From contig ML680091.1 of the NCBI GenBank assembly GCA_007922225.1, positions 48,009 to 112,008 of the forward strand: DNA of 64,000 nucleotides, given 5' to 3'. Positions 23,101 through 34,987 of this stretch are shown piece by piece. The translations under genes were made by a program, and so were the position numbers. Within the stretch, counting starts at the first letter, position 1. Each line of letters begins with the position of its first letter. The notes beneath the pieces were generated by a model that was not told the origin of the DNA, did not search any database, and saw only the letters and a program-made list of their open reading frames with translations. Source of the DNA: Emydura subglobosa (Eukaryota; Chordata; Testudines; Chelidae).

Positions 23101-23953
23101 GGCCTAGGGCTGAAGTCACAGAGCTTCCCCTTTAGGCACCTGAACCCCAGAATCCGGCCCTCCTGGGATTCACAAAACCCTGCTCAGCTACCTGCGACCT
23201 TGTAGACAACTAAGTGTTTGCACCAAAACGACCAGAGCCCCTGTGTTTCTGCCTCTGGTCATGCCCTCTGAAGCCTCACACCAGGCACCCAAGTATATTG
23301 AGAAACTGGCCCGATGTCACTGTTGAGATTGGGCCAGTAATAGGCCTGTGCTGGGCCTGCAGCACAGGTTAGACAGTTTCCTTGTGATGCCTGTCCCTTT
23401 AGAAAGAAGCCTGGGGATGAAACACAGTACAAGGAACAAAAATTAATTACACCATTTCCTAACGCTGGAGTCCCAGGCTGCAACCATATATTTGTAAAAT
23501 GGAGGTATCATAGATTTGTGTGTGTGTGTGTCTAAGTCTCTCATCCTACAGGGAACAGATGCCCAGCGGAGTCTGTTTTCCCTGCACCATCTCACTGAGC
23601 ACAATCCCCCTTCATTGGCTGAACTTTGAGCAGCCACTAGTTCAAATCTCTCACCAGCCCAGTAACACCCAGCAGTGTCACCTGAGAAAGGCCCTAACAA
23701 TAACAGGTTACAGGTTCCAAGAGGTCTGTCCATCTCCACTTCCGCCCCGGTTGTGACTCCAAGAGCATGACACAGCCCAGTGAGACTTCGGTTCAGTCCC
23801 TAAACCAGCCTCAGGCATATCTATTTTATCTCAAACTAAGGAACCTGGTCGGCTACCATTGTTCTAACGTGCATTTCCTGCAAGCTTTCCTCAGAATCTT
23901 GGTCTACAGCAGACTTTGGTTCAGGCTGAAAGCCAGCCTCTGGCATAGCTACT
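23101..23953. other. Non-coding stretch 3' of an OR pseudogene
   Basis: A TG microsatellite lies near 23518-23532. The minus-strand frame at 23443-23739 has no recognisable domain. Confidence 0.4.
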
Positions 23954-24920
23954 TTACCGAAGGCACCTGATTGGCTCGCATTGTCCAAACATGCATTTCC
24001 TGCAAGCTTTCCTCAGCACCTCCTTGACCTCTTTGTTTCTCAGGATGTAGATGAGGGGATTGACCAGGGGAGTCAGGACCGTGTAGATGACAGAGAGAAC
24101 TTTCTTGAAGTCTCTCAGCGTGTGGGCTGTGGGGAACATGTAGGCAATTAGCAGAGTTCCATAATAAAACGACACCACGATGAGGTGGGAGGAGCACGTG
24201 GAAAAGGCCTTTTGCCTCCCAGTGGTGGAAGGGATTCTCAGGATGGTGGCGATGATGGAGATGTGGGACATCATTGTCAGTAGGAATGGTACCAGGGAGA
24301 TTATCAAGCAGAACATGAAGACCAATATTTCCATCAGCTGAGGATCACTGCATGGGAGTTTTACAAGGGGGATAAGATCGCAGAAGAAATGATCAATAGC
24401 GTTGGGACCACAGAAAGTTAACTGAGATATTGACAACGTTGTTATGCTGTTAGCTAGGAAGCCACCTACCCAAGAGCCAGATGCAAACTGGATGCAAGAT
24501 CTGCTACTCATGGGGGCTGCATAGTGAAGTGGTTTGACTATGTCTAAATACCAATCATAAGACATCACCGATAGGAGCAGGCATTCTGTAGCTACCAGAG
24601 AACCAAAGACACAGAATTGTGTGAAGCATCCAGTCACTGAGATGGTTCTGTCCCCGCTCAGGAGACTGGCCAGCAGCTTGGGATGTGGAGGCGTAGAAGG
24701 TCCCCAGGCAGGACAAGTTCCCCAGAAAGAAGTACATGGGGGTGTGAAGGTGCGCATCAGTCACAACTAGCACCATGATGAGGATGTTCCCAGCCATGGT
24801 TGAGATGTAGATCACTACGAACAGCAGGAAGAGAAGGATTTGCAGTTCAGGAAGGGTCCCAAATCCCAGGAGGATAAATTCTGTGATAGACATTTGATTT
24901 CCCTGTTCTGGGGCTGCCAT
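23954..24920 (-). pseudogene. Class II olfactory receptor pseudogene (frameshift, lost DRY motif)
   Basis: An odorant receptor with start ATG at 24920 (MAAPEQGNQMSITEF). TM1-TM2 are readable (IYISTMAGNILIMVLVV, LHTPMYFFLGNLSCL). Near 24681-24685 about five bases are missing relative to the intact paralogue at 59-60 kb, so the frame changes and continues from KLLASLLSGDRTISVTG. The DRYxAIC box is degraded to YDWYLDIVKPLHY. Later motifs are intact: [31 protein letters not shown] and PLVNPLIYILRNKEVKE, with stop at 23954. It is clearly related to the intact OR at 59060-60016 and on the same strand. The frameshift and the loss of the G-protein-coupling motif both argue for a dead gene. Confidence 0.92.
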
Positions 24921-25456
24921 CGGGGTGTGTCTAGGAGAAAGAAATTCACTCTGTGACATAAACAAACAACATTCATTCCTTAACATGTCTGCATTGTTTT
25001 CATGGTCTCCCTTTGCTGGATACCGGAACAATAGCTGAATGCAAAATGGAGGCTGGGGAAGGGAAACACCACGTCTCTTGTTCCCTAGGACAGATTTCCT
25101 ATCTGGGCAGACTGCAGGTTCAGCAAAATTGACTCTCTGAAAACCTGTGCAGTACCCTGGCAGATGGCACCAAGAACACAAATACTGTGGTGATGGGACT
25201 GAGAGAGAACAGCGCAGACAGATATAGGAGACTGACTGGATAGCTAGCGCTTCAGATAGTCACATCTATCATTGCCTAGTGTCTACACGCAGAACAAAAC
25301 AGGCTGGAGTGCCAGGGGTGAAATAGGTCACGATTTTACATTTGAGGGGAAGCCACAACAAAGAAACAAACCAAGCAAAGAGAGCTGGGGATTGCGGTGG
25401 GGGAGTGTGCAGGGGGCAGGAAGCTGCAAGTGAATTGTAAGGAAAAACAGGTGATT
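24921..25456. other. Upstream flank of the OR pseudogene, non-coding
   Basis: No promoter motif can be assigned with confidence. OR genes usually have non-coding 5' exons, but none is identifiable by eye. Confidence 0.35.
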
Positions 25457-25600
25457 GAATCCTAGAATGTTCAGGTTGGAAGAGACAGCAGGAGATCATC
25501 TAATCCAAGCCCCTGCTCAAAGCAGGATCAACCCCAACTAAATCATCCAAGTCAGGACTTTGTCAAGCCAGGTCTTAAAGACCTCTCGGCTGAGCAGGGA
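25457..25600 (-). mobile_element. CR1 LINE 3' fragment
   Basis: On the + strand it reads AATCCTAGAATGTTCAGGTTGG followed by the inverse CR1 3' UTR (CCCTGCTCAAAGCAGGATC, TTTGTCAAGCCAGG). Only about 140 bases of the 3' end remain. Confidence 0.8.
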
Positions 25601-27219
25601 GCCACCTGTATCTCCCCGGTCACAGTTGGGATTCCTCTGCAGCCCTGCTGTCAGCTCTGCCCTAACCCTGATCCCAACCCTGCCCCCTGCCAAATTTTCT
25701 GCAGATGTAAAAATTGAAATTGTTAAAAATTGAAGAAAAAAAGCAACAAAAATCAGAATTAGTCCCCAAAAGTGCAGCCAACCCCCCTCCACCCATGAAT
25801 TCTGCCAAGCCTGCTTACGGCCAGTGTCTCCTCCCCTGGCATCCAGCACAGCAGCAAATATCAGCTCCATTCTCCCACATCATTTTGCTCACCCCCTTGG
25901 CACGCTGGCGAGGTCAGTGCCAGAAATAAAAGTAAAGCCTTATGCGCTTCACAGAGGGAAGGTGAAAGGGGAATGAAGGATGCTCCAGTGTTTGAAGAGC
26001 TTGCCTTAGACTTGGCAGACGTTGGTTGAATTCCCTCCTTTGTCATGAGCTCCATGTGGGACTTGAGGTCGGATTTCCAAAGGCCGGTGGGTAGCTAAAA
26101 TTGCACCCGGGTACCTGAGTAGATTCAGTAGCTAACACCCGTCAATTTCAATTCCCTGTAAGGGTATCATCATCTGAAATACCTCTATCGATCTGTCCCT
26201 CTCTGAGCCAGATCCTCCATCGGTAAAGTATGGATAAAAGCACCACACCGGGGTTCTGGGAGGATAGACCCATGCAAGACAGAGAGGTGCCCAGATACCA
26301 TGGTGATGGAGCCAGATAAGGAGCTAGGATAGCAGTGACCTGGCAGCTGTTGTCTTTTTCCAAATTCAGTCATTTTGCTTTGGGTTGGGAGTTTGAGAGA
26401 GATCATTGCCCCATTGCCCTTGGATTGCCACGGGATTAGTTACCTAGCAAACTTACATGCCTTCAAAAATCTGCAGACTCAAGGACCAGGAAGGGAAAAA
26501 GTAGATTTACCTCTAAGGTGGGTCTGTAAGCAGCTGGAGTCGGATGTCACCTCCTCACTCAGCATTTCAGAGCCCAGGACCCTGATTATTCAGTCCATCG
26601 TCTCTCCCCACCGCAGTCACGTACTTCCCTGTTCCCAGTATATAGAACGACATAACCCAGACGGGCCCCTGTGGCTCTCTTACGCCTGGTAACGTGCCCT
26701 GTGCATCATACTCTGCGCCAAACGGGGAACGTCTTTTCTGCTTATTATATATCCTTGTGAAGGAGGGGCTGTCTCCTGAGGCACATCTACTAATGGAATG
26801 TAACAGGCAAGGGAAAGTTACAATTTATTTCAAGACAGTGTTGGTACAGTCAAACTTGTTGTCTCAAAGGAACAGTCATGGAGAGAAAAAATATTTCATC
26901 CTAAAACAAATCTATTCACTGGGTGAATGTTATTTTGATTGTGAAGAAATAACTCACTAGTTCTATGAATAAAGTTTACAGCTGATATTTTCAGAACAAC
27001 CTAAGTGATTTAGACACCGAGTTGCCATTCAATTCCCTGAGGCAGATTTGAAAGTCTCAGCATAGGTAGCTGAGCTTGCACTTTCCCAAAAAGAACCTCC
27101 TGCTGCTCTGAATAACCAACATCAGATAATCCGTTCAGTGACATTCGAAAAAGTGTCAAAGTGATTTAGGTGCCTAAGTCCCTTTTTCAAAATGGTCTTC
27201 AGATGCTGAGCTTTAGTAA
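25601..27219. other. Non-coding stretch, no gene recognised
   Basis: Short open frames only. The region near 27160-27260 carries AAGTGATTTAGGTGCCTAAG-type words seen in many reptile repeats, but no element boundary is clear. Confidence 0.35.
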
Positions 27220-28380
27220 CTGAGTCTCACTGAAAGTCAACAGGACTCAGGCATCTAAGTCACTTTGGATATTCACTTCAGTGTTTTTGAAAATGTTACC
27301 CAATTGTTGCTCAGATCAAATGCAGGGAGAACAAGGAGCTTTACGCATTCCGGCAGGAATTTTCAAAGCAGGGTAATATACACAACACACAGTCAACTGC
27401 CACTGAATTGCTGAGAGCTTGGCACCTAACTCCCTTAGACTTCTTGGAAAAGCCCAGAGAACAGAAGCATTGAAATCCAGGAAATTGAAATTAGAAAACT
27501 GTAAATAGTTCCTTTTGAAGACCCTGAAAGAAGTTTCAGAGTCAATGTGGATCTTCAGTGCCATAGCAATAATAAAAATGAAATATCTTATATCAGGACT
27601 ATGTGCCGTTAGCTGGTCTATTGGAGTGTTTGATAACCAACAGCACAGAACTGATTCCCTCCTGTAAAGGTCAGTGCCACACATTCCACTAGCCAGTTCA
27701 CAGTCATATATAAGTACAGGGACTAATAATTTCATTTGGGTGCATTAGAATATATTCTACAACCTGAAGAATGCCTTCTTCAACGTGAAGTTTGACACAC
27801 AGTCACTTCTTGCCCTAAAAGAAATGTTTGTTGCAGGCTTTACAGACGATTGCAAATTTCCACTTATTTCTGAATGCAAAACAAACTTGCTTATTCCCAG
27901 TTCTTTTCTAGCAGAATTATCTCCCTAACCACTTAATAAGGGCTCAATTAATTTTATGGCCAGAATGAATAACGTTCTCCAAAGATTTGTTCTTCATAAC
28001 GCTAAATGTCCAATATTTGTGGCTCCCATAATTGCGTTTTTTTAAAAAAGAGGCTTCTTTATTGTTTAATTAATTTGAGCAAAACAGCAAATCTGGATGA
28101 AATCTTATTGCTTAGCTCCTTGAAGGATACCAGCTGAAAACAGGGCTAGTATATATACAGTATATGATATAATATAGGGATAGACCTGAATCTTCAAGAT
28201 TTGACATTCTTAATTCCAAATTTTAATTCCTAATTTATCAACTCTTAATCACTTAAACCTTTTTAATTAAAACCAGAGTTTTAATATTCAGCACTGGCCA
28301 TTTTTATTCTCCATGATCAGCTGCCATCTAGAGATCATAAGAATGAACACAAAACATTGGCTAGAAAACCCTGGCTGTGC
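27220..28380. repeat. Uninterrupted partner of the segmental duplication, with the empty insertion site
   Basis: Aligns with 11390-12016 and then directly with 21210-21720. The empty site is around 27855-27862 (GCAAATTTCCACTTATTTCTG). The two partners differ by many substitutions and indels, so the duplication is old. No gene is visible. It lies 3' to the next OR locus, so it may have been copied with an OR unit. Confidence 0.8.
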
Positions 28381-30098
28381 CCCCTACGCCCTGTAGACAG
28401 TAGAGCTGCCAGTTGTGTCATATTTTTATCCTTGGTTGTTTGCTAGGAGCTGTAAAAGACTGGGGTGGAGGGGAGGGCAAAAGGGGGACAATGTGGGGCA
28501 TTGCTGCAGTGCTTATGTGATTTAGCAGTGAGATTTATTCCCAAGTGCGTCACTTCCTTTTGAATAGGAGATTTAGGGGCTAGATCCACCAGAGGATGGA
28601 GGCATTTGTCACTCCAGCTGCTTAAATCCAACCTTGTGATGGCACAGAGGACCTCAAAAGCCCTGCTCAGCCACTGCCTAGCCTCCCACTGAGCCTCAGG
28701 GAAATCTCCTTGGCCTCTGAATTTTCACCATTAAGATCCTCTCCCTGCCTACGTCCGTGGCAGGTGGCAAGGGCCCGGCCACCTCCCTCTCCCTGCCAGG
28801 CTTCACTCTCATATTCAAGCTGCAGGGAAGTTGCAGGCTAGGCAGTGCCCCACCTTTTCCCATCTGTGAGCCTGACCCAGTCGATGTGCTCAGAGCAACC
28901 CTAAACCTGAGCCACAGGGCCAGGGGAGCGGCCTTCACCCCTTGCAGCTGTTACCCCCGTGGTTTGGGCGCTCGGCCAGGGTTTGAGAGGCACATGGAAC
29001 TGCCCCTTCTGCCAGTCGTAGAGAAGGGGTTAGAACTTGGGTCTCCAGCCTTGGAAGTTGTGGCCTGACCACTAGGCTATGGGCTAGTCTGATAATGGGA
29101 GCAGGGGAGATACTTTTACTGTGGGACTAACTCATCATGCACTGGGCCAAAGAGAGGAGGAATGACGCTACGGTCCAGGGGTCAAATCCCTGTTCAACCT
29201 CTGCTGCATGGCAGGCAGAGGGGGAAGAGAACCCTGGTTTCCCACTTTCACAGCGATTGCCCCCTGCTGGGGGATCACATCTGAGAATCCCACACACAGA
29301 CACGGTCCTCCTTCTGGAGGAGATTTAGGCACCTTATTCCCTCATCGGAGCAGGGCTTCAGTCACATCTCTCTCCTCAGTGTTCCCTGTGGGCTCCCTGC
29401 TCAGCAAGCTGGCTTCTGGGGCTCCCTTTCTTCAGTCCTACTCCTCAAAAGGGACATGGACTCCTAGCTCCCACTGAAATTCATGGGAGTTAGGAACCGA
29501 GGGCATCTCAGACCCCAATTCTCCCTTCACAGCCTAGCCAACAGCCTGAATGGTGGAACCGCTGCCTGTGAAGGTGCCTAGAAGCTGGGTATCGCTCTGC
29601 TTACCTCCCTTTGTGGATCAAGGGATACAGGGTGTGAGTGAGAAGTTTACATCTTGGCAAAGAAGCAGCTGGAGGTTCCTGTCCCGCCAAACTGTCTGTC
29701 TCCCGAACCTCAGCTAGGGAGGATTTTCACAGAAAAATATGTGTAAATAATGGGAAAGGCGTGCCCCATCTCCTCCAGAAACACCATCAACACCATTCTG
29801 CTATGAACACTGAACTCGGTGAGGGGTCCTGGCTGAAAAGCATCCAGCACATAAGACTGCTAACGCATGTGGTAAGAGAGACTTTTGCTTTGAAATCACT
29901 GAGCTTGTCAAGTTAGGTATTAGTTGGTGGTTTACCTTTTATTGCTTTCTAACCAATTCCAGCCTTTATGCCTCATGACTTAAAACAAGCTTATTAACAA
30001 AAGAGATTTTATCTAAATCAGTGTGTGTTTGGATGGAAGGGTTGGGGAACTCCATCGGAGATAAGATCTGTGCATATCATATCTTCTGCATAAGATCT
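28381..30098. other. Non-coding stretch with SINE-like fragments
   Basis: Two stretches carry tRNA-SINE-like wording: 28976-29098 (AGAACTTGGGTCTCCAGCC, CTGACCACTAGGCTATGGGC) and about 29160-29200 (GTCCAGGGGTCAAATCCCTG). The long open frames in between have no family motif. Confidence 0.4.
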
Positions 30099-30885
30099 GG
30101 GCCAAAAGAAATCTGATGAGGTTCAACAAGGACAAGTGCAGAGTCCTGGCCTTAGGAAGGAAGACTCCCATGCACAGTTACAGACTGGGGACGACAGGCT
30201 AGACAGAAGTTCTGCAGAAAAGCACCTGGGGGTTACAGTGCACAAGAAGCTGGATATGAGTCAGCAGTGTGCCCTGGTTGCCAAGAAGGCTAACAGCATA
30301 TTGGGCTGCATTAGCAGAAGCATTGACAGGAGATGGAGGGAAGTGATTATTCCCCTCTATTCGGCACTGGTGAGGCCGCATTTGGAGTATTGTGTCCAGT
30401 TTTGGGCCCCCCACTACAAAAAGGATGTAGACAAGTTGGAGAGAGTGCAGCGGAGGACAACAAAAATGGTGAGGGGGCTGGAGGACATGACTTATGAGGA
30501 GAGGCTGAGGGAACTGGGCTTTTTTAACTCTGCAGAAGAGAAGAATGAGGTGGATTTGATAGCGGCCTTTAACTACCTGAAGGGGGGTTCTTGGGAGGAT
30601 GGAGCTAGGCTGGTCTCAGTGGTGGCAGATGACAGAACTAGTAGTAATGGTCTCAGGTTGCAGTGGGGAAGGTCTAGGTTGGATATTAGGAAATTTTCCC
30701 TAGGAGGGTGATGAAGCACTGGAATGGGTTACCTAGGGATGTGGCGATTCCACCACATCCCTAGGTTTTTAAGGCTTGTCTTGACAAACCCTGGGTGGGA
30801 TGATTTAGTTGGGGTTGGTCCTGCTGTGAGCAGGAGGATGGACTAGATGACCTCCTGAGATCCCTTCCAACCCTCATTTTCTGTT
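30099..30885 (+). mobile_element. 5'-truncated CR1 LINE
   Basis: Starts in the CR1 RT C-terminal region (GCCAAAAGAAATCTGATGAG) and ends in the 3' UTR (TGATTTAGTTGGGGTTGGTC, GATGACCTCCTGAGATCCC). The frame 30136-30711 encodes the C-terminal CR1 segment ([28 protein letters not shown]). A small deletion near 30697 removes the frame. Confidence 0.92.
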
Positions 30886-31364
30886 ATACTGATTTTCTAT
30901 TATGAAATGACAGACTTTGTATGGGCTCGTGCTGACCAGCCCTTTCTGGCCAACACAAGACACATTTCTGGGGGCAGTCTGGGGGCTTGGAGGATGCTGC
31001 TGTTACCCTGTAATTCATGAGTGGCTGGCTATGGCACTACTACAGTACAGCTCGCAGTGATTTACACAGCCTCCAGCATGCGCTAGAAGACCAGGAGCAG
31101 CGGCTCTCACAGCAAAGCTTTGTGAAGAGGCACCCCTGGTTGGTGACTTGAGGGAGCACAGCTGTCCATCAGTCCAGATTGTACCCTGGGTAAACCCTGC
31201 TTGCTGCACCACTGACACTGGTAGAGCTATACCAGCAAGTCTTCCCACTATAGACATGGCTTTTACCAGCAAAAAAAGTGCTTCTGCTTGTACATATTAT
31301 CCAGATGGGTTCCAGGAGTGAAGTAAGCGACAGTAGAAAGAGAACTTTTTGGTTACTATACGCA

Positions 31365-31680
31365 TGTCTATACTAGGAATTTTGCTGGGGTAGAAGGTCC
31401 TTAAGAGAGCTTAACCCAGGAGTGTCAAACTCCTTTCCTATGGCGGGCCAGACTGGAATTAAATGTACTTCAAGTGGGCCATACCCTCGTCCTACCCTCT
31501 GGCGGCAGCTCATGGCATCCTATCCTCTCCCATGAAATCTTGTGGCGTCCTACCATCCAGCACAAAGGGGCTGGGGCAAAAAAGTTTGGCAGGCCATATC
31601 CAGACCATGGGCTGGATGTTTGACAGTCCTGGTCTAACCAATCTTACTAGACTGGTAAAAATTCCTGTGTAAACCTGACT
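31365..31680. mobile_element. MITE interrupted by a hAT element
   Basis: TIR-like ends TGTCTATACTAGGAATTTT at the left and AAAATTCCTGTGTAAACCTGA at the right are imperfect inverted repeats. A 215-bp hAT-like element sits inside. Confidence 0.5.
31417..31631. mobile_element. hAT-like non-autonomous element, 215 bp, with TSD
   Basis: Ends CAGGAGTGTCAAAC and TTTGACAGTCCTG are inverted repeats with one mismatch over 13 bases. The flanks GCTTAACC (31409-31416) and GTCTAACC (31632-31639) form an 8-bp target duplication matching at 6 of 8 positions, as expected for hAT. Confidence 0.8.
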
Positions 31681-32612
31681 AAAGACACAATTGTATTACA
31701 CAAGGGCTACTAGGTACCAGCAGCTGGTAATGAAAGGAGAAAGGGCCATTTCACTCTAGGACCCTCCCTAGATGACAGGGTAAAAGGAAATGTCTGTTAT
31801 ACTGTGTAATGACTGCTAGATGAGAGTGGAAGATACGAACTATGAAAAGGGGCAGCTGTACTCTACATTTGCTGCCATTGCATGAATAAGGGCATCTCTG
31901 CTGTGTTACTGGCACAAGCTGAGAGCAATGCAAGAGAAAAGGGCACCTATAGAACTGTGTCCCCTGGATAGGAACAAGGGAAGGAAGCAGCAGTGGGGCT
32001 GTGGTTACTAGGTATCATGTGGCACAAATGATAAAGAATCTACTGTGCACTAGATGGCAGCACAATGTAAGGGATGCATCTGGGGAGCCTTGGGAAAATA
32101 GATAATGAGCAAGATGCCAGAAGCCAGCAGGGAGAGCTGGGAGGATTCTGCAGAGGGTATTAAAGAGAGAGAAAAGGATCACCTGCGCTTAGGCTTGGAA
32201 GAATTAGATTTTTAGCGTTAAGCGTTGATTTCACTCAACACACTCTGATGACAAAAATATTTCCAGTGATGATCATTGAAATTTACAGGTCGGCAAACAA
32301 AGAAAAATGCTGCTTGAGAACTAGTTGGATTTAAGGGTATATACTGGGTATAGTTTGACACGTAAAGTTGACAATTTGTGTTTTAAAGTTATTCAGTTTT
32401 AACTTTTTGAATCTCAACATCTGTTGTTCAGTAATGACTAAATACAGCCTTTATTATAAGCCCTCATTTCTGTTTCTCTCTCAGATTTTGCAGTCCCTTA
32501 ACTTGCAGCTGGCACATTCTGTAAATGTAGGACTCACAGCAGAGGACTACAATACACAAATGGCCTGGCAGGGAGGTAAGATCCAGTTCTCTCCTGCCTG
32601 AAAAGAACATCA
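31681..32612. other. Non-coding stretch, no gene recognised
   Basis: No motif-bearing open frame or clear repeat seen. Confidence 0.4.
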
Positions 32613-32835
32613 GAGATATAGACCCATAAGGTTAGAAAGGATGCCAGGGTCACCTAGTCTAACTCGTGCCAAGAGGCAGGATTGGATGGTTTAGACCCAA
32701 CCAAGTCAGGTGGTTTCCAGCTTTTTGACGAAAGCCTTCAGAGAAGGAGCTTCCACGGCCTCCCAAGCACAGTCTGTTCCACTGTTCTTACCATCAGGAA
32801 GTTTTTCCTGAGGTACGTCACCTCCTGGCCACCTG
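32613..32835 (-). mobile_element. Diverged CR1-family 3' fragment
   Basis: The + strand shows the inverse of a CR1-type 3' region: TAGACCCATAAGGTTAGAAAGG, CACCTAGTCTAACTC, AGCTTCCACGGCCTCCCAAG, CATCAGGAAGTTTTTCCTGA. It differs from the other CR1 copies in the window, so it is an older subfamily. Confidence 0.7.
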
Positions 32836-33506
32836 GCTTAACCCCACGACCACATTTTCAGTGTAGATACACAACCCATTAAACATTATCCAGTCACACA
32901 TTTCACAATGATTACAATGACCAGAGTGCTGTCGGCTCACAGGCTGCCCTCCGATGAGCTACAATGCAGATCTCCAACCCAGGGGATCCCTGTGAAACTA
33001 TGCACCTCCTGTGCCCTTTGCTAGTTGGCAGAAGTCCCCATGTCATATGGGCCACCGAGCTGAGGGAAAAAAAACAATTTTTCACTCAGCTCTCCTCAGG
33101 GGAGGTTAAAGACCAGGAGTAAAATGTTCACAAGTGCCCAAGAGCCTGATCCTAAAAACATATGTGGACATCAGTGGGATGAGCAGAAGTATCTAAGTAG
33201 CTAAATGCATTTGGGACCAGTTAATCTATGCAATACTTCTGAAAGTCCCATAGTACAAAGGCCCCACCTTCAATCAAACGCCCATGTGACCGCACGCCCC
33301 GCCCTACTCACCTTTCGATCAACGGTTCCGTGACCGGAAGGCCCGCCTTACCCACCTGTGTCACTGGAAGTCCCGCCCCATCTGGTCACCTGACATCCAG
33401 TCCCTCCTCGGGTTATGACTTCCTGGTCGAGATGGGCACCTGCCCAGAAGCGGGTGGTGCGACTGTCCTCCGAGAATGAACCCCCAAATGCTCCCCCCCA
33501 ATGGGA
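32836..33506. other. Flank of the fossil virus; GC-rich 33240-33490
   Basis: 33240-33490 contains several CCCGCC and TGACCGGAAG/TCACTGGAAG-type words with loose internal repetition. It could be a decayed terminal or promoter region of the viral element, since it lies exactly where the terminus should be relative to the integrase remnant. No inverted partner was found at the other end, so this is only a suggestion. Confidence 0.3.
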
Positions 33507-33806
33507 GCTTTTGAAAAAGCTTATGAACAAACGTTTACCAATGAGATATTCATAGTGTCTGAAGCCTTAACAAAGGGTCAGAGATCTGTATACTGATTAA
33601 AAGATTATGCGGGTGAGACAGTTGCTGGATCTTTTTACCCCAAAAAGTTACAAAAAGTGAACCCCAAATGGGACAGGGTTTACGGGATTGAAAAAGTTCT
33701 AGCGGAGAAAGGAAAAGGGAGAAAAAAGCAGCTGTGGGTGAAATGGTAGGGGTGGCCGGCAAAGTTTAACAGCTGGGTGGAAGCTTCTCAACTCTGCTAT
33801 GTTTAG
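33507..33806 (+). pseudogene. Retrovirus-like integrase, C-terminal chromodomain remnant
   Basis: Polinton integrases join the viral DNA ends to the host genome. Only about 100 C-terminal codons remain. They include the YEQTFTNEIFIVSEAL segment and a chromodomain-like block (RVYGIEKVLAEKGKGRKKQL, then KFNSWVEASQL), ending at TAG 33804-33806. Two in-frame stops are visible, TGA at 33594-33596 and TAG at 33747-33749. The zinc-binding N-terminus and the DDE catalytic core that should lie upstream are absent. The sequence before 33507 is unrelated GC-rich DNA, so the gene was truncated or deleted. Its position next to the presumed element end agrees with the Polinton layout. Confidence 0.8.
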
Positions 33807-33850
33807 ACGCAGAAGAAAACGATTACACCTGTAAAGAGAGGGGGAAGAAA

Positions 33851-34498
33851 TTGAGCGACAGAGGCTTTTACGTCACTTTGCCCAGCAATGCCAGCACTGG
33901 GGTTTTCCCTCAAAACACAAACTCGAACTTTACCACACAGCTTATTAAACCCTTGGATCTCCTGGGTGCCTGGGAGGTCGGGTTAGTGGAAATACAGTAC
34001 CCACATAGCTGGAACAACATCAACGAAAACACCCCTTTTGAAAACACCTTTGGAGATAAGAAATGGAATTTCATCCTATGATGAGGTTATTACTCATCAA
34101 TGCCCGAATTACTGGACCATATGAACAGCACCGTGGCTTGTCACCCCGGAGCACCCGAGGTGGTCCTGAACTATACCTCTGTGCATAGAAAAGTTACACT
34201 TAAGACCGCCAATGCTGCTTATACATTTTCCACGGTCAGAGAGCTGGCTAATATCGTGGAACACCAGTTTGTGGGGGACTTTTCCGTTCCACTGTTATGC
34301 TGCGTACCCGACTGAGGAACAAACAACGAGTTTGTTACCATCACCTACGATAAACCGCATTACGTCCCTGTCAGTAAACACCACATCGACACCATCACCA
34401 CTGAAATAAAGACAGACCAGAACAGACATGTCTCATTTCGCTCCGGCAAGATAATCGTCAAACTGCACCTGCGTCCCCGGAGAGAGCGAAGCTTCTAA
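33851..34498 (+). pseudogene. Polinton/adintovirus minor capsid-like protein, broken
   Basis: This frame starts MSDRGFYVTLPSNASTGVFP and has a conserved block LIKPLDLLGAWEVGLVEIQY. Proteins with this opening are found next to the core and major capsid genes in Polintons and adintoviruses, where the minor capsid (penton-like) protein is expected. I infer that role and cannot prove the fold by eye. The frame of 215 codons is interrupted by a TGA-TGA pair (34079-34084) and by a TGA at 34313-34315, then ends at TAA 34496-34498. It lies 45 bases after the integrase stop and 18 bases before the core-like gene, all on the + strand. Inactive. Confidence 0.65.
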
Positions 34499-34516
34499 AA
34501 AACAAAACAAAACATT

Positions 34517-34906
34517 ATGGTGATTCTAAAAAATTACAGCGACCCCGACGTCTACAGCAACTATTACAGAGCCCAGGCTGGATACGCCCTACCCGGTTAT
34601 CACGGGTCCCCCATGATGTACAGTCCTGGAGTGGGTGGAATATTCCATAGCCTCTTCAGAAAAGCTGTACTGCTTTTGAGAAGGGGGCTAGAGATTATTA
34701 AACCACATGTCAAAACCACCGCTCAAAACATAGCTAGAGACGTGGTAAGCAACATCTCCCGGGCTGTTCTGGGGAAAGTGGAAAAACCGCCTACGCAGGA
34801 GGGGTCGGGGCTGATGTACATTAAAAGGAGAAAGAGAAAGAAGAGCATGGCACACCAGCAACACATGGGCCCCCCGAAGCCTCTTAAAAAAAAGGCTGTG
34901 ATGTGA
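34517..34906 (+). CDS. Basic virion core-like protein (adenovirus pVI/pX-like), intact frame
   Basis: A 129-residue open frame with a hydrophobic, glycine-containing and amphipathic central part (SPGVGGIFHSLFRKAVLLLR). It has a strongly basic C-terminus (MYIKRRKRKKS and PKPLKKKAVM). This pattern recalls adenovirus pVI/pX-type minor core proteins, which bind DNA and can perturb membranes, and similar small proteins occur beside the capsid genes of Polintons and adintoviruses. It is the only viral late gene without a visible stop or frameshift. That may simply reflect its short length, not selection. The start is the ATG at 34517, directly after an A-rich spacer. Function is inferred from composition and context. 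Confidence 0.6.
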   Translation: MVILKNYSDPDVYSNYYRAQAGYALPGYHGSPMMYSPGVGGIFHSLFRKAVLLLRRGLEIIKPHVKTTAQNIARDVVSNISRAVLGKVEKPPTQEGSGLMYIKRRKRKKSMAHQQHMGPPKPLKKKAVM

Positions 34907-34987
34907 GGTGCAGGCCATAAGCGAAAGATCAAGGGAAAGTGTAGGAGACGCACAGCACCTGGTAAAAAAGCTATATTCTAATCAACA

